Positions 1 through 5,980 of a stretch of 6,884 nucleotides of DNA are shown here, one piece after another (position 1 is the first letter of the stretch; every line of letters starts with the position of its first letter). The translations under genes and the position numbers were made by a program. Location of the stretch: positions 1 through 6,884 of the forward strand of contig JAQGIJ010000045.1 of NCBI GenBank assembly GCA_028291285.1. Direction: 5' to 3'. The notes under the pieces are model-generated. The model had not been told where the DNA came from. It made no database searches and was given only the letters and a program-made list of their open reading frames with translations. Origin of the DNA: Phenylobacterium sp. GTDB taxonomy: Bacteria > Pseudomonadota > Alphaproteobacteria > Caulobacterales > Caulobacteraceae.

Positions 1-128
1 CGCACCGTGGTCGGCGCGTCATGGAACAGCTCGTCCATCACGGCGACGTCGTCGGCCATCAGCGCGCGCTCGTAACGCTCGAAGGCGGCGGTCACCTCGG
101 CCACGGTCTCGGGGTCGTTGATGATCAT
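1..128 (-). CDS. atzH: AtzH-like / HpxZ-like protein (DUF3225, SnoaL superfamily), 3' part beyond window
   Basis: Only the first 42 codons plus two bases are in the window. The protein starts MIINDPETVAEVTAAFERYE and continues to DAPTTV(R). This is the typical N-terminus of the AtzH/HpxZ family, a small SnoaL-fold protein of the cytoplasm. In Pseudomonas ADP, AtzH is reported to convert 1,3-dicarboxyurea to allophanate, and Tyr22 and Arg46 are reported as important. Here Tyr19 and residue 43 (codon CG-, so always Arg) have the same spacing of 24. The ATG is preceded by CCGGAG on the minus strand with an 8-nt gap, a good ribosome site. It begins 23 nt after the amidase stop, so the two are probably one operon. 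The remaining two thirds or so of the gene lies outside the window. The family assignment is fairly sure; the substrate in this organism is not known. Confidence 0.82.
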   Translation of the reverse strand, partial: MIINDPETVAEVTAAFERYERALMADDVAVMDELFHDAPTTV

Positions 129-151
129 CGGCTCTGCTCCGGAAATGTCGT

Positions 152-1540
152 TCACCAGCCCGCGGCGGCGCCGTCGCCGCGCGCGTCCGCAGGCGTCGGT
201 GCTCCGGCGGGCGGCTGGAAGCCGACCAGACCCGCCGCCTCGAGCCGCGACGCGAGCGCGAAGAGCCGCGCCTCCGAGCCCGGGGCCCCGATCAGCTGGA
301 CGCCGAGCGGAAGCGGGCCCGGCGACCGCAGGGGCGCGGCGACCACCGGCAGGCCGACGAAGCTGATCGGCTGGGTGAAGAGCCCGAGGTTGGCGCGCGC
401 AGGCGCGGGCTTTCCATCCACCTGAAGGACCGGATTGTCGATCCGCGGCGCAGGTCCAAGGACCGTCGGCGCGATCAAGGCGTCGTAGCGCTGGAACACC
501 GCAAGCACCTGGTTGCGGAACCCGGTGCGGAAGCGGATGGCGTCCTCATAGGCCGCCTCGGGCAGGGCCGCGCCCGCGAGCAGCCGGTCGCGGGTCGCCG
601 GATCAAAGTCCATCGGCCGGGCGCGCAGGTCCTGGAGATGCAGTGCGCCCCCTTCGGCGGCGGTCATCAGGAAGGCCGCGGCGCGCGCCTGCTCCACCTC
701 CTGCAGCTCCACCATGTCCAGTCCGCCAAGGCCGCTCGACAGCCGGGCCACGCCCGCCTGCAGCTCGGCCGTCAGGTCGCGTGCGAACCAGCCTCCGAGC
801 AGGGCGATGCGTTCGATATCGGGCGCGGCGCTCGAGGCGACGCCGGACAGCACGGCGTGCACGGCGGCCAGGTCCGCCGCCGAGCGGGCGAACGGGCCGA
901 TGTCGTCCAGGCTGTCCACGAACGGGAAGACGCCGCCCATCGGCAAGCCCCCGTGGGTCGGCTTCAGCCCGTACACGCCGCAAAGGCTCGCCGGAATCCG
1001 GATGGATCCATTGGTGTCGCTGCCCAGCGAAAACGGCAGCAAGCCGCCGGCGACCGCGACGGCGGAGCCGCCCGATGAACCCCCGGCGAACCTGGCCGGG
1101 TCGTACGGATTGCGGGTGACGCCCCAGACCGCATTGTCCGTGACGAAGCCATAGGCGTACTCGTCCATGTTCAGCGTCGCGACGAGCACAGCGCCTGCGG
1201 AGTGTAGCCGGCGGATCGCCTCGGCGTCGCTGGCCGCGGGCGGTGCGTCCCGCCGCATCCCGGCGCCGGCCGTCGTGGGCAAACCCGCGACGTCGAAGAG
1301 GTCCTTGACCCCGTAAGGGACGCCCGCGAGCGGACCAGGGTCCTCGCCGTTGGCGATCCGCGCGTCGACCGCCGCCGCCTCCGCCATGGCGCGGGGCTCC
1401 AGGGTCCGGGTGACGGCGTTGAGCGCGCCTGCGGCCCGGATGCGGCCGAGCGCTTCGCCGGCCACGTCCACGGCGCGACGCCGGCCGGCGCGCACGGCCG
1501 CCGCCGTTTCCAGCACGCCAGGCATGGCCTCACCGCTCAT
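152..1540 (-). CDS. atzE: AtzE-family amidase (amidase signature enzyme, 1-carboxybiuret hydrolase catalytic subunit-like)
   Basis: A 462-residue amidase-signature hydrolase, about the usual length of AtzE. The catalytic triad is visible: Lys79 in GVPYGVKD, cis-Ser155 in AGGSSGGS and nucleophile Ser179 in SDTNGSIRIPAS. The DTNGSIR form, followed by SLCGVYGLKPT and FPFVDSLDDIGPFARS, is characteristic of the AtzE branch rather than of GatA. AtzE with AtzG hydrolyses 1-carboxybiuret, releasing ammonia; related HpxY proteins occur in purine/oxalurate catabolism clusters. It is cytoplasmic, with no signal peptide. I chose ATG 1540, which overlaps the end of the upstream AtzG-like gene by 11 nt (translational coupling). 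ATG 1525 (MPGVLETAAAVRAG) is an equally possible start, 4 nt after that gene's stop. Upstream in-frame codons to 1783 encode Arg/Cys-rich sequence unlike the family and overlap atzG, so they are not used. The family is sure; the real substrate is inferred. Confidence 0.93.
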   Translation of the reverse strand: MSGEAMPGVLETAAAVRAGRRRAVDVAGEALGRIRAAGALNAVTRTLEPRAMAEAAAVDARIANGEDPGPLAGVPYGVKDLFDVAGLPTTAGAGMRRDAPPAASDAEAIRRLHSAGAVLVATLNMDEYAYGFVTDNAVWGVTRNPYDPARFAGGSSGGSAVAVAGGLLPFSLGSDTNGSIRIPASLCGVYGLKPTHGGLPMGGVFPFVDSLDDIGPFARSAADLAAVHAVLSGVASSAAPDIERIALLGGWFARDLTAELQAGVARLSSGLGGLDMVELQEVEQARAAAFLMTAAEGGALHLQDLRARPMDFDPATRDRLLAGAALPEAAYEDAIRFRTGFRNQVLAVFQRYDALIAPTVLGPAPRIDNPVLQVDGKPAPARANLGLFTQPISFVGLPVVAAPLRSPGPLPLGVQLIGAPGSEARLFALASRLEAAGLVGFQPPAGAPTPADARGDGAAAGW

Positions 1541-1733
1541 CGGAACCGGCCGCGAAAATCGTGGCGCGGCGCAGCGTCTGCCAGTGCGACTGCAGCAGAC
1601 CGGCGTTGGCCTCCACGCCCGGACGACAAGCCTCGGGCAAGGCGAGCTGATGCCTCGCCAGGGCCTCGGCGAGCCACCACGCGCCACCTGCGGAGCCCGG
1701 CGCAGGCGGTTGGTCAGGACGCATCGGCGGCAC
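1530..1733 (-). CDS. atzG: AtzG-like small subunit (DUF4089 type) of the amidase
   Basis: A 67-residue protein placed exactly where AtzG/HpxX sits, immediately upstream of the AtzE amidase and overlapping its start. The stretch LARHQLALPEACRPGVEANAGLL (residues about 25-47) matches the AtzG/DUF4089 pattern: a helix, Leu-Pro, then RPGV-x-AN. In Pseudomonas ADP, AtzG forms a complex with AtzE resembling the GatC-GatA pair and is needed for a stable enzyme. The start is GTG 1733, with TGGAGG 4 nt before it; ATG 1724 (64 residues) is the alternative, but its distance of about 13 nt is long. Two oddities: the N-terminus is Pro-rich, and the usual C-terminal Pro-Ala-Pro-x-Phe tail of the family is replaced by RRATIFAAGSDER. 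Family recognition rests on a short match and on context. Confidence 0.72.
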   Translation of the reverse strand: MPPMRPDQPPAPGSAGGAWWLAEALARHQLALPEACRPGVEANAGLLQSHWQTLRRATIFAAGSDER

Positions 1734-1759
1734 GGCGCCTCCAGTAAGTAAGCGTTTTC

Positions 1760-1787
1760 TTCATAGATGAGAACCGGCGGCAAGCAA
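1760..1787 (-). promoter_or_regulatory. Candidate sigma-70-type promoter of the atzGEH operon
   Basis: On the minus strand TTGCTT (1787-1782) and TATGAA (1765-1760) are separated by 16 nt, upstream of the AtzG-like GTG at 1733. Initiation about 7 nt after the -10 box would give a leader of roughly 20 nt, which contains the TGGAGG ribosome site. This is a consensus-like match only; such matches arise by chance, although this is the most AT-rich spot in the neighbourhood. Confidence 0.3.
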
Positions 1788-1887
1788 GGAGGGATGGCGC
1801 GGCAGCCTCGCAGCCGCGAGCCGTCGTGGCGACATCTACGTCGGCTGGTCCGGTGCGTGGCGAAGGTGGCGAAAGCGGATCAGGCGC

Positions 1888-1902
1888 CTGGCGCTAAGCC
1901 AG
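1888..1902 (-). other. Small inverted repeat downstream of the sigma operon
   Basis: CTGGC-GCTAA-GCCAG is a perfect 5-bp stem with a 5-nt loop, about 28 nt after the stop of the 75-residue gene. A second 5-bp stem, CTCGC-AGCC-GCGAG, lies at 1807-1820. Neither is followed by a T-run on the minus strand, so they are not classic Rho-independent terminators. No gene was found in the rest of the 197-nt gap 1734-1930. Confidence 0.2.
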
Positions 1903-1930
1903 TGAAAGAGTGGAGCCGGTAGTCACACCG

Positions 1931-2158
1931 TCACCCGTCGGACCGACGGACGACGGACATGATCCGCTCCACAAGGCCGGCCGTATCCGGCGCCTCCGCA
2001 GCCTTCTCGGAGTCTGCGGCCACGAGCGCGGCGAACAGGTCCTGGGCCGCGGGATCCTCGCTCATCAGCGCGATCGCCGCATCGGCCTCGACGGGCGGCC
2101 AGCCGCCGAGGTCAGCGCCGTGGCGCGCGAGCAGGTCGCGGAAGCGTGCGAGGTCCAT
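1931..2158 (-). CDS. Small hypothetical protein coupled to the ECF sigma factor
   Basis: A 75-residue acidic, Ala-rich protein, MDLARFRDLLARHGADLGGW and onward, ending IMSVVRRSDG. The opening pattern (Met-Asp-x-x-Arg-Phe, a helix, then Gly-Ala-Asp-x-x-x-Trp-Pro) resembles the start of small proteins that I recall lying behind ECF sigma factors in alphaproteobacteria, some of which continue into a membrane segment. This one has no membrane segment and no His/Cys zinc-binding motif. It begins inside the 3' end of the sigma gene (47-nt overlap, different frame), which points to translational coupling and joint function. A role as a soluble anti-sigma or co-regulator is inference from position only. 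The ribosome site is weak (AGAAGA about 11 nt upstream), which also fits coupling. GC-rich coding bias and the orderly ATG/TGA support a real gene. Confidence 0.65.
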   Translation of the reverse strand: MDLARFRDLLARHGADLGGWPPVEADAAIALMSEDPAAQDLFAALVAADSEKAAEAPDTAGLVERIMSVVRRSDG

Positions 2159-2780
2159 CGGACAGCAAGGTCTTCTGATTCCGCAGCCGAAGCTTCAGAG
2201 TTTGTCGGCCACGTTTCAGAAGCGCACGGACCGATTGCTCCGAAAGCGCCATGAGCGCCATGATCTTCGCCACCTCGAGCTCTTCGAAATAAAACAGTTC
2301 CAGCGCCCGACGCTGGTTCGCGGGCAAGGCGCCCAGAGCCGCGCGCAAGGTGATCGACACCTCCCTGCGCACAAGCTCGTCCTGCTGCGCCGCGGGCTCG
2401 GAGGCGCAGACGTCGCGATCCATGATCGCGGCGATCACCTCCTGCGGCTGGGGCGCCGCGCGGCGGCTGCGGTAGCGGTCGATCGCCTTGTTCATGGCGA
2501 TCCGGTAGAGCCAGGTCGTGAACCGCGCCTCCGGCCGCCAGGCGTGGCGGTTGCGCCAGGCGGAGACGAACGCCTCCTGCGCCACATCCTCGGCCTCGTG
2601 TTCGTCGCGCACGACATTGAGCGCCAGGCGGCGGAGCATCGCCACATGCCGCTCCACCAGCGTCCGGAACGCCAGCTGTTCGCCCGCTTGGCTGGCGAGG
2701 AACAGCTGCTCGTCCGACCAGCTCCGCAGAGTGTGAACGTCAGGGCGCGACTGAGATGAGGAGGTCTGCGACGTCTGCAC
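2112..2780 (-). CDS. ECF-family RNA polymerase sigma factor
   Basis: From the chosen GTG start the protein has 222 residues. Sigma region 2 spans about 40-107, with DEHEAEDVAQEAFVSAWR (region 2.2, core RNA polymerase binding) and FTTWLYRIAMNKAIDRYRSR (region 2.4, -10 recognition). A linker of about 40 residues follows. Region 4 spans about 148-198: ALPANQRRALELFYFEELEV, then the helix-turn-helix around LSEQSVRALLKRGRQTLK (-35 recognition). Region 3 is absent, as in all ECF factors. An in-frame ATG at 2831 would add 17 residues (MACTLLIFVRASRGRTI), but it has no ribosome site and would lie almost at the predicted transcription start. GTG 2780 has AAGGGG 10 nt upstream. The basic tail after about residue 200 overlaps the next gene. 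Regulon and ECF group are not identifiable; a link to the neighbouring flagellar genes is not shown. Confidence 0.9.
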   Translation of the reverse strand: MQTSQTSSSQSRPDVHTLRSWSDEQLFLASQAGEQLAFRTLVERHVAMLRRLALNVVRDEHEAEDVAQEAFVSAWRNRHAWRPEARFTTWLYRIAMNKAIDRYRSRRAAPQPQEVIAAIMDRDVCASEPAAQQDELVRREVSITLRAALGALPANQRRALELFYFEELEVAKIMALMALSEQSVRALLKRGRQTLKLRLRNQKTLLSDGPRTLPRPARAPRR

Positions 2781-2790
2781 GATTGTTCGT

Positions 2791-2796
2791 CCCCTT
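2791..2796 (-). promoter_or_regulatory. Ribosome binding site deciding the sigma factor start
   Basis: AAGGGG on the minus strand, 10 nt before GTG 2780; no such sequence precedes ATG 2831. The site lies in the loop of a possible 5-bp hairpin formed by GTTCG and CGAAC on either side, which might modulate translation (inference). Confidence 0.4.
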
Positions 2797-2841
2797 GAGG
2801 CTCGAACGAAGATCAGCAACGTGCATGCCATGTATCAGTCA

Positions 2842-2867
2842 GACACAATCCTGAATAGTATGGTTAA
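2842..2867 (-). promoter_or_regulatory. Candidate ECF-type autoregulatory promoter
   Basis: On the minus strand TTAACC (2867-2862) and TGTC (2845-2842) are 16 nt apart. ECF promoters often have an AAC-containing -35 box and a CGTC/TGTC-like -10 box with a spacer of about 16 nt, and many ECF genes drive themselves. Initiation would fall near 2835, leaving a leader of about 55 nt to GTG 2780. TTGACG at 2880-2875 is also present, but no good -10 box for it is seen. The match is suggestive, not proof. Confidence 0.35.
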
Positions 2868-2933
2868 CATAGACGTCAAACGGCCATCCTATGCCGCCAG
2901 GTGATCGGCGATCTTTTCAGATAGAAGTCCGGT

Positions 2934-3308
2934 TTATTTCAATCCGATCTCGGTGCAGAAAGACCGTGACAGGCTAACGGTCCAATCCAGCCCTTCGCGT
3001 ATCGTTTTGATGTCATCCGGCGAAATCAGCATGCAATTGAGGGCCGATCGCAGCCGGGCGTAGCCGGCCGCCAGAACGTCCGCCTCGGCGGAGTGCCCCT
3101 GCACGGCCGCGATCAGCGCTGACAGCACCTGCGCGCTGCGCGCCGCATGCCGGCACATCCGATCCAGTCCCCCCGCCTCATAGGCAGCAATTGCCGAGGA
3201 GATTTCCAAGGCGAGCTCCTGGTGGACGGCGGCCAGCACCGCGGCAGGCCGCTGATCGAGCGCGCGCGAGGCCTTGTAGGCCGCCGCGGCTTCGGCGAAG
3301 GCGGTCAT
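2934..3308 (-). CDS. fliS: FliS-like flagellin export chaperone
   Basis: A 124-residue, all-helical, Ala-rich protein, close to the usual FliS length (about 120-135). The pattern AAAAYKASRALDQRPAAVLA then VHQELALEISSAIAAYEAGG then RMCRHAARSAQVLSALIAAV corresponds to FliS helices 1-3. The first helix contains the conserved Tyr (Tyr11), and a long amphipathic pair follows. FliS binds the C-terminus of flagellin in the cytoplasm, preventing premature polymerisation and delivering it to the export gate. The ATG overlaps the fliD stop as ATGA, the classic coupled arrangement, and fliD-fliS adjacency is typical. The sequence is divergent: the usual Leu-Tyr-x-Tyr region of helix 4 reads AGYARLRSALN. 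The assignment rests on pattern plus context. Confidence 0.82.
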   Translation of the reverse strand: MTAFAEAAAAYKASRALDQRPAAVLAAVHQELALEISSAIAAYEAGGLDRMCRHAARSAQVLSALIAAVQGHSAEADVLAAGYARLRSALNCMLISPDDIKTIREGLDWTVSLSRSFCTEIGLK

Positions 3309-5038
3309 GCTGGGGTGGCTCCGTTCAGGAGGGCCTGGATCTGCGCCTGGACGAGCTGCGCCGCGGAGACCTCCTGCTCCATGCTGGCGTACTTGTTGAC
3401 CAGCGTGGTCTGGTAGGCGTCGGCGTCGGAGCGGATCTTGTCGGATTGCGTGGTCCAGCTGTCGTCCTGGGCCGTCAGCGCGGTGATCTGCTGCTGGATG
3501 AGCCCCGAGGTGGTGTCGCCGAACAGCGCGGCGAAGCTGGTGACCTGGTTGGCGAAGCCGGGCGAGATGGCCACGTGGATCGAGGTGTCGCCGCTCGCCG
3601 CGAGGGCGAAGCTGAGGCCGTCGTACGGCCCGCCCTTCACGCCGACGATGCGCGAGCCGGAGACGGTGAATCCGGAGCTGTCGCCGCCGACGCTGGCGCC
3701 GGTGATCGCGCCGCTGGCGTCCGCCGTCACGTCCAGCGTGAAGTCGAAGCTCGACGAGCTCGTGTTCTGCAAGAGCTTGAGCGCGCTGTCCGAGGGCGTG
3801 AACGAGCTCTGGAACATCGCGCTCACCTGGCCGAGGTTGGAGAGCAGGGCGTTGTCCAGCGTCGTCTCGTTGGAGAGCACGAGGTTGTTGTTGGCGTCGA
3901 GGGTTATGCCGAGGTCGCCCAGGGTCCCGTACCCGCCCGTCGCGGACGGGCTGACGGTAGACAACAGCTGCCCCACGCTCTGGCTGGCGTTGCGCAGCAG
4001 CGAGTCGGCGAACAGCGGGGCCGAGCTCGACACCGATCCGTCGGCGCCCACCTGCTGGTTGGTGGCGACGAAGCTGCGCAGGCTGTTGTAGGCGGTGATG
4101 AAGTCGGTGATCGCCGTCTTCACCGCGCTGTAGTCGGCGGTGACGCCGAGCGTCAGGGAAACGCCCGTCGGCGTGGTCTTGAGCAGCGACAGGCTCAGTC
4201 CCGAGACCGCGTCGGTGACGTCGTTGGTGTCGTTGGAGATCTGCGCCCCGTCGATGGTGACGAGCGCCGGCTGCGCCGCTTGCAGGACCGTTACGAAGGC
4301 GCCGTCCGAGCCGGTGAGGCCCAGGCTCTGCAGCACGTCGTCGCCCGAGGCCGCCGTGGCGCTGATCGCCTGGTTGGTGTCGTTGCCGGAGAGCACCAGC
4401 CGAAAGCCGCCGCTGCTGTCCTTCACCGTCGAGGCGCTGACGCCGGAGGCGCTCGCCACCGCGTTGATCGCGCTGGCCAGGTCCTGCAGCGTCATGTCGG
4501 CGGTGACGGTGATCGTGCTCGCCGTCCCGCTCGCCTCGCTGAGGGTGAAGCTGCCGGAGAGGCCCAGCGGCGTGGTCTGGTCCTTTGCCGCGGAGGCCAC
4601 CTTCTCGCCGGCCGCGAGCTGGTCCACCTGGAGGGTGTAGCTGGCGGCCGCCGCCGTCCCTTCCGCGCTCGCCGCCAGATAGCTCGAGGCGGTGCTGCTG
4701 TCGGACGCGGTGAGGCTCACCGTCTTCTGGTCGAAGGCCGAGGCGGTGGTCGCGACCGAGCTGAAGGCGGAGGAGGCGAGCTGCGACATCGAGGTCGAGA
4801 GCCCGGAGATCAGGGTCTGGAGCTGCTGGTAGGCGGCGATCTTGGTCTTGTTCGCCGTGACCTGGGCGTCGAGCTGATCGGCCGGCGCGGTCTTCTGCGC
4901 CACCGCCGCGGTGATCAGCGACTGGGTGTCGAGCCCGGACGCGGTCCCGGTGAGATAGGCCGACGAGCCCGAGGTGTTGACCTTGCTGGTTGTGGTCGCG
5001 GCCGAGGTCGCCGTCGCGGTCGAGGTCGTCGTGGTCAT
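3305..5038 (-). CDS. fliD: FliD, flagellar filament cap protein (hook-associated protein 2)
   Basis: A 577-residue cap protein that sits at the filament tip and helps exported flagellin fold and insert. The FliD N-terminal signature is TGTASGLDTQSLI at residues 30-42, with the coiled-coil stretch to about residue 95. The flagellin-IN-like segment VTIDGAQISNDTNDVTDAVS is at about 260-279. The C-terminal FliD domain runs from about 300, with ITDFITAYNSLRSFV, GDLGITLDANNNLVLSN (374-390), LGQVSAMFQ and a final coiled coil ending QAQIQALLNGATPA. The protein has no cysteine, is very Ser/Thr/Ala-rich and has no classical signal peptide, as expected for a type III export substrate. The first 25 or so residues are a Thr/Ser/Ala tract before the signature, longer than usual. 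The gene lies 70 nt after flagellin and overlaps fliS by 4 nt. Its own ribosome site is weak and lies inside a small hairpin. Confidence 0.95.
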   Translation of the reverse strand: MTTTTSTATATSAATTTSKVNTSGSSAYLTGTASGLDTQSLITAAVAQKTAPADQLDAQVTANKTKIAAYQQLQTLISGLSTSMSQLASSAFSSVATTASAFDQKTVSLTASDSSTASSYLAASAEGTAAAASYTLQVDQLAAGEKVASAAKDQTTPLGLSGSFTLSEASGTASTITVTADMTLQDLASAINAVASASGVSASTVKDSSGGFRLVLSGNDTNQAISATAASGDDVLQSLGLTGSDGAFVTVLQAAQPALVTIDGAQISNDTNDVTDAVSGLSLSLLKTTPTGVSLTLGVTADYSAVKTAITDFITAYNSLRSFVATNQQVGADGSVSSSAPLFADSLLRNASQSVGQLLSTVSPSATGGYGTLGDLGITLDANNNLVLSNETTLDNALLSNLGQVSAMFQSSFTPSDSALKLLQNTSSSSFDFTLDVTADASGAITGASVGGDSSGFTVSGSRIVGVKGGPYDGLSFALAASGDTSIHVAISPGFANQVTSFAALFGDTTSGLIQQQITALTAQDDSWTTQSDKIRSDADAYQTTLVNKYASMEQEVSAAQLVQAQIQALLNGATPA

Positions 5039-5051
5039 CTGGGCTACCCAG
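5039..5051 (-). promoter_or_regulatory. Hairpin covering the fliD translation start region
   Basis: CTGGG-TAG-CCCAG (minus strand) is a perfect 5-bp stem with a 3-nt loop that ends directly at the fliD ATG. The only purine-rich ribosome-site candidate (GGGTAG) is inside this stem. It could hold fliD translation low compared with flagellin. The structure is seen; the function is inferred. Confidence 0.35.
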
Positions 5052-5077
5052 GATCGGCGGGATCAGGATGGCGGGGT

Positions 5078-5102
5078 CGCCGGCGCCGCGCGGGCGCCGG
5101 CG
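5078..5102 (-). terminator. Strong GC hairpin after flagellin, probable attenuator / partial terminator
   Basis: CGCCGGCGCC and GGCGCCGGCG form a perfect 10-bp, all-GC stem around a 5-nt loop (88-92 within this stretch). It begins 6 nt after the flagellin stop codon. No T-run follows on the minus strand, so it is not a canonical Rho-independent terminator. It may cause partial termination, or protect the 3' end of flagellin mRNA, so that much more flagellin than FliD is made from a shared transcript. Confidence 0.55.
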
Positions 5103-5108
5103 CTTCGC

Positions 5109-5933
5109 CTACTGCAGCAGCTTCAGGATCTGCTGGTTCATCTGGTTCGCGTCGGACAGCGCGCTGATCGCCGCCGACGTCATGGTCTGGTCGCTGGAGA
5201 AGGCGCTCTGGGTGGCGGCGATGTCGGTGTCCATGATCGCCGACTTGGCCGAGTTGAGGTTCTGCAGGGACGTGCTGATCACGTTGCTGCGGAACGACAT
5301 CCGCGACAGGGTCGCGCCGACGTTGGCGCGGGCCGTGGAGACGGTGGTGATCGCGGCGTCCAGCGCCGTCATCTCCGAGGCGGCGTTGGCCTCGCTGCTG
5401 ATGCTGTTGACGCCGATGCCGAGGGTCGTGCTGCTCGCGCCTCCGAGCGTCACGGTGATCTTGTCGCTGGCCGAGGTCCCGACCATGAAGTCGACACCGG
5501 TGGAATAGGCGCTGGTGCCGTCCAGCAGGGCCGTACCGTTAAAGGCGGTGTTGGACGCGATGCCGTCGATTTCCGTCTTCAGCTGCTGGTATTCCGCGTC
5601 GATGTAGCTGAGGTCCGTGGTGCTCGAGGAGCCGGACTGCGCCTGGGCGGTCAGCGTCTTCATCCGGGTCAGGATGTCGCTGATGTTGGAGAGCGCGCCG
5701 TCGGCGGTGTTCAGCACCGCGGTGCCGTTCTGCAGGTTGGTGGCGGCCTGCTGCAGCACCGCGGCGTCGGCCTTCATGCCCGTGGCGATGGCCAGGCCGG
5801 CGGCGTCGTCCTTGGCGCTGGTGATGCGCGAGCCGCTGGAGAGCCGCGCCAGGTCGGCGCTCTGCGCCGCCGAATTCTTGTTCAGATACAGCAGGGCCGT
5901 GTTGGCCGTGGTGTTCGTCGAGATGACCGTCAT
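5109..5933 (-). CDS. Flagellin, filament structural protein
   Basis: A 274-residue flagellin that polymerises into the filament after export through the flagellar type III system. The N-terminal D0/D1 part spans residues 1 to about 135. It carries LNKNSAAQSADLARLSSGSR and ITSAKDDAAGLAIATGMKAD (about 17-56), the most conserved flagellin segment, and ends near AFNGTALLDG. The C-terminal D1/D0 part (about 190-274) includes ARANVGATLSRM and ends QMNQQILKLLQ. The middle is short (about 140-190), so there are no D2/D3 outer domains; this matches compact alphaproteobacterial flagellins. There is no cysteine. The ATG has GGAG 7 nt upstream. It is the first gene of a minus-strand set followed by fliD and fliS and is divergent from flgD. 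FlaF and FlbT, the usual alphaproteobacterial flagellin regulators, are not in the window. I do not assign fliC versus fljK-type naming. Confidence 0.96.
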   Translation of the reverse strand: MTVISTNTTANTALLYLNKNSAAQSADLARLSSGSRITSAKDDAAGLAIATGMKADAAVLQQAATNLQNGTAVLNTADGALSNISDILTRMKTLTAQAQSGSSSTTDLSYIDAEYQQLKTEIDGIASNTAFNGTALLDGTSAYSTGVDFMVGTSASDKITVTLGGASSTTLGIGVNSISSEANAASEMTALDAAITTVSTARANVGATLSRMSFRSNVISTSLQNLNSAKSAIMDTDIAATQSAFSSDQTMTSAAISALSDANQMNQQILKLLQ

Positions 5934-5962
5934 CTTCTAACTCCGCTTCTCTTCGGGCCGCG

Positions 5963-5980
5963 CGCGGCGAACGCGCCGCG
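5963..5980 (-). promoter_or_regulatory. Hairpin in the presumed flagellin mRNA leader
   Basis: CGCGGCG and CGCCGCG form a perfect 7-bp stem with a 4-nt loop, 30-47 nt upstream of the flagellin ATG. If transcription starts upstream, it lies in the 5' leader. In Caulobacter the flagellin mRNA leader is the target of the regulator FlbT, so a structured leader is plausible here; a FlbT link is inference. Confidence 0.35.

Noticed and set aside
638..1154. Several plus-strand open frames of 146-158 codons antisense to the amidase
   Set aside because: They are Arg/Pro/Ala-rich shadow frames over a gene with an intact catalytic triad.
1541..1783. Upstream extension of the amidase to an ATG at 1783
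   Set aside because: The added residues are Arg/Cys/Pro-rich, unlike any amidase, and lie out of frame over the AtzG-like gene with its own ribosome site.
2860..2933. Possible terminator after fliS
   Set aside because: Only 4-bp stems (such as CGCC/GGCG) were found and no T-run follows.
3191..5167. Long open frame (658 codons) on the plus strand antisense to fliD and fliS
   Set aside because: Its translation is Arg/Gly/Ala-rich low-complexity sequence typical of the antisense frame of a GC-rich gene, and it lies entirely over well-recognised FliD and FliS.
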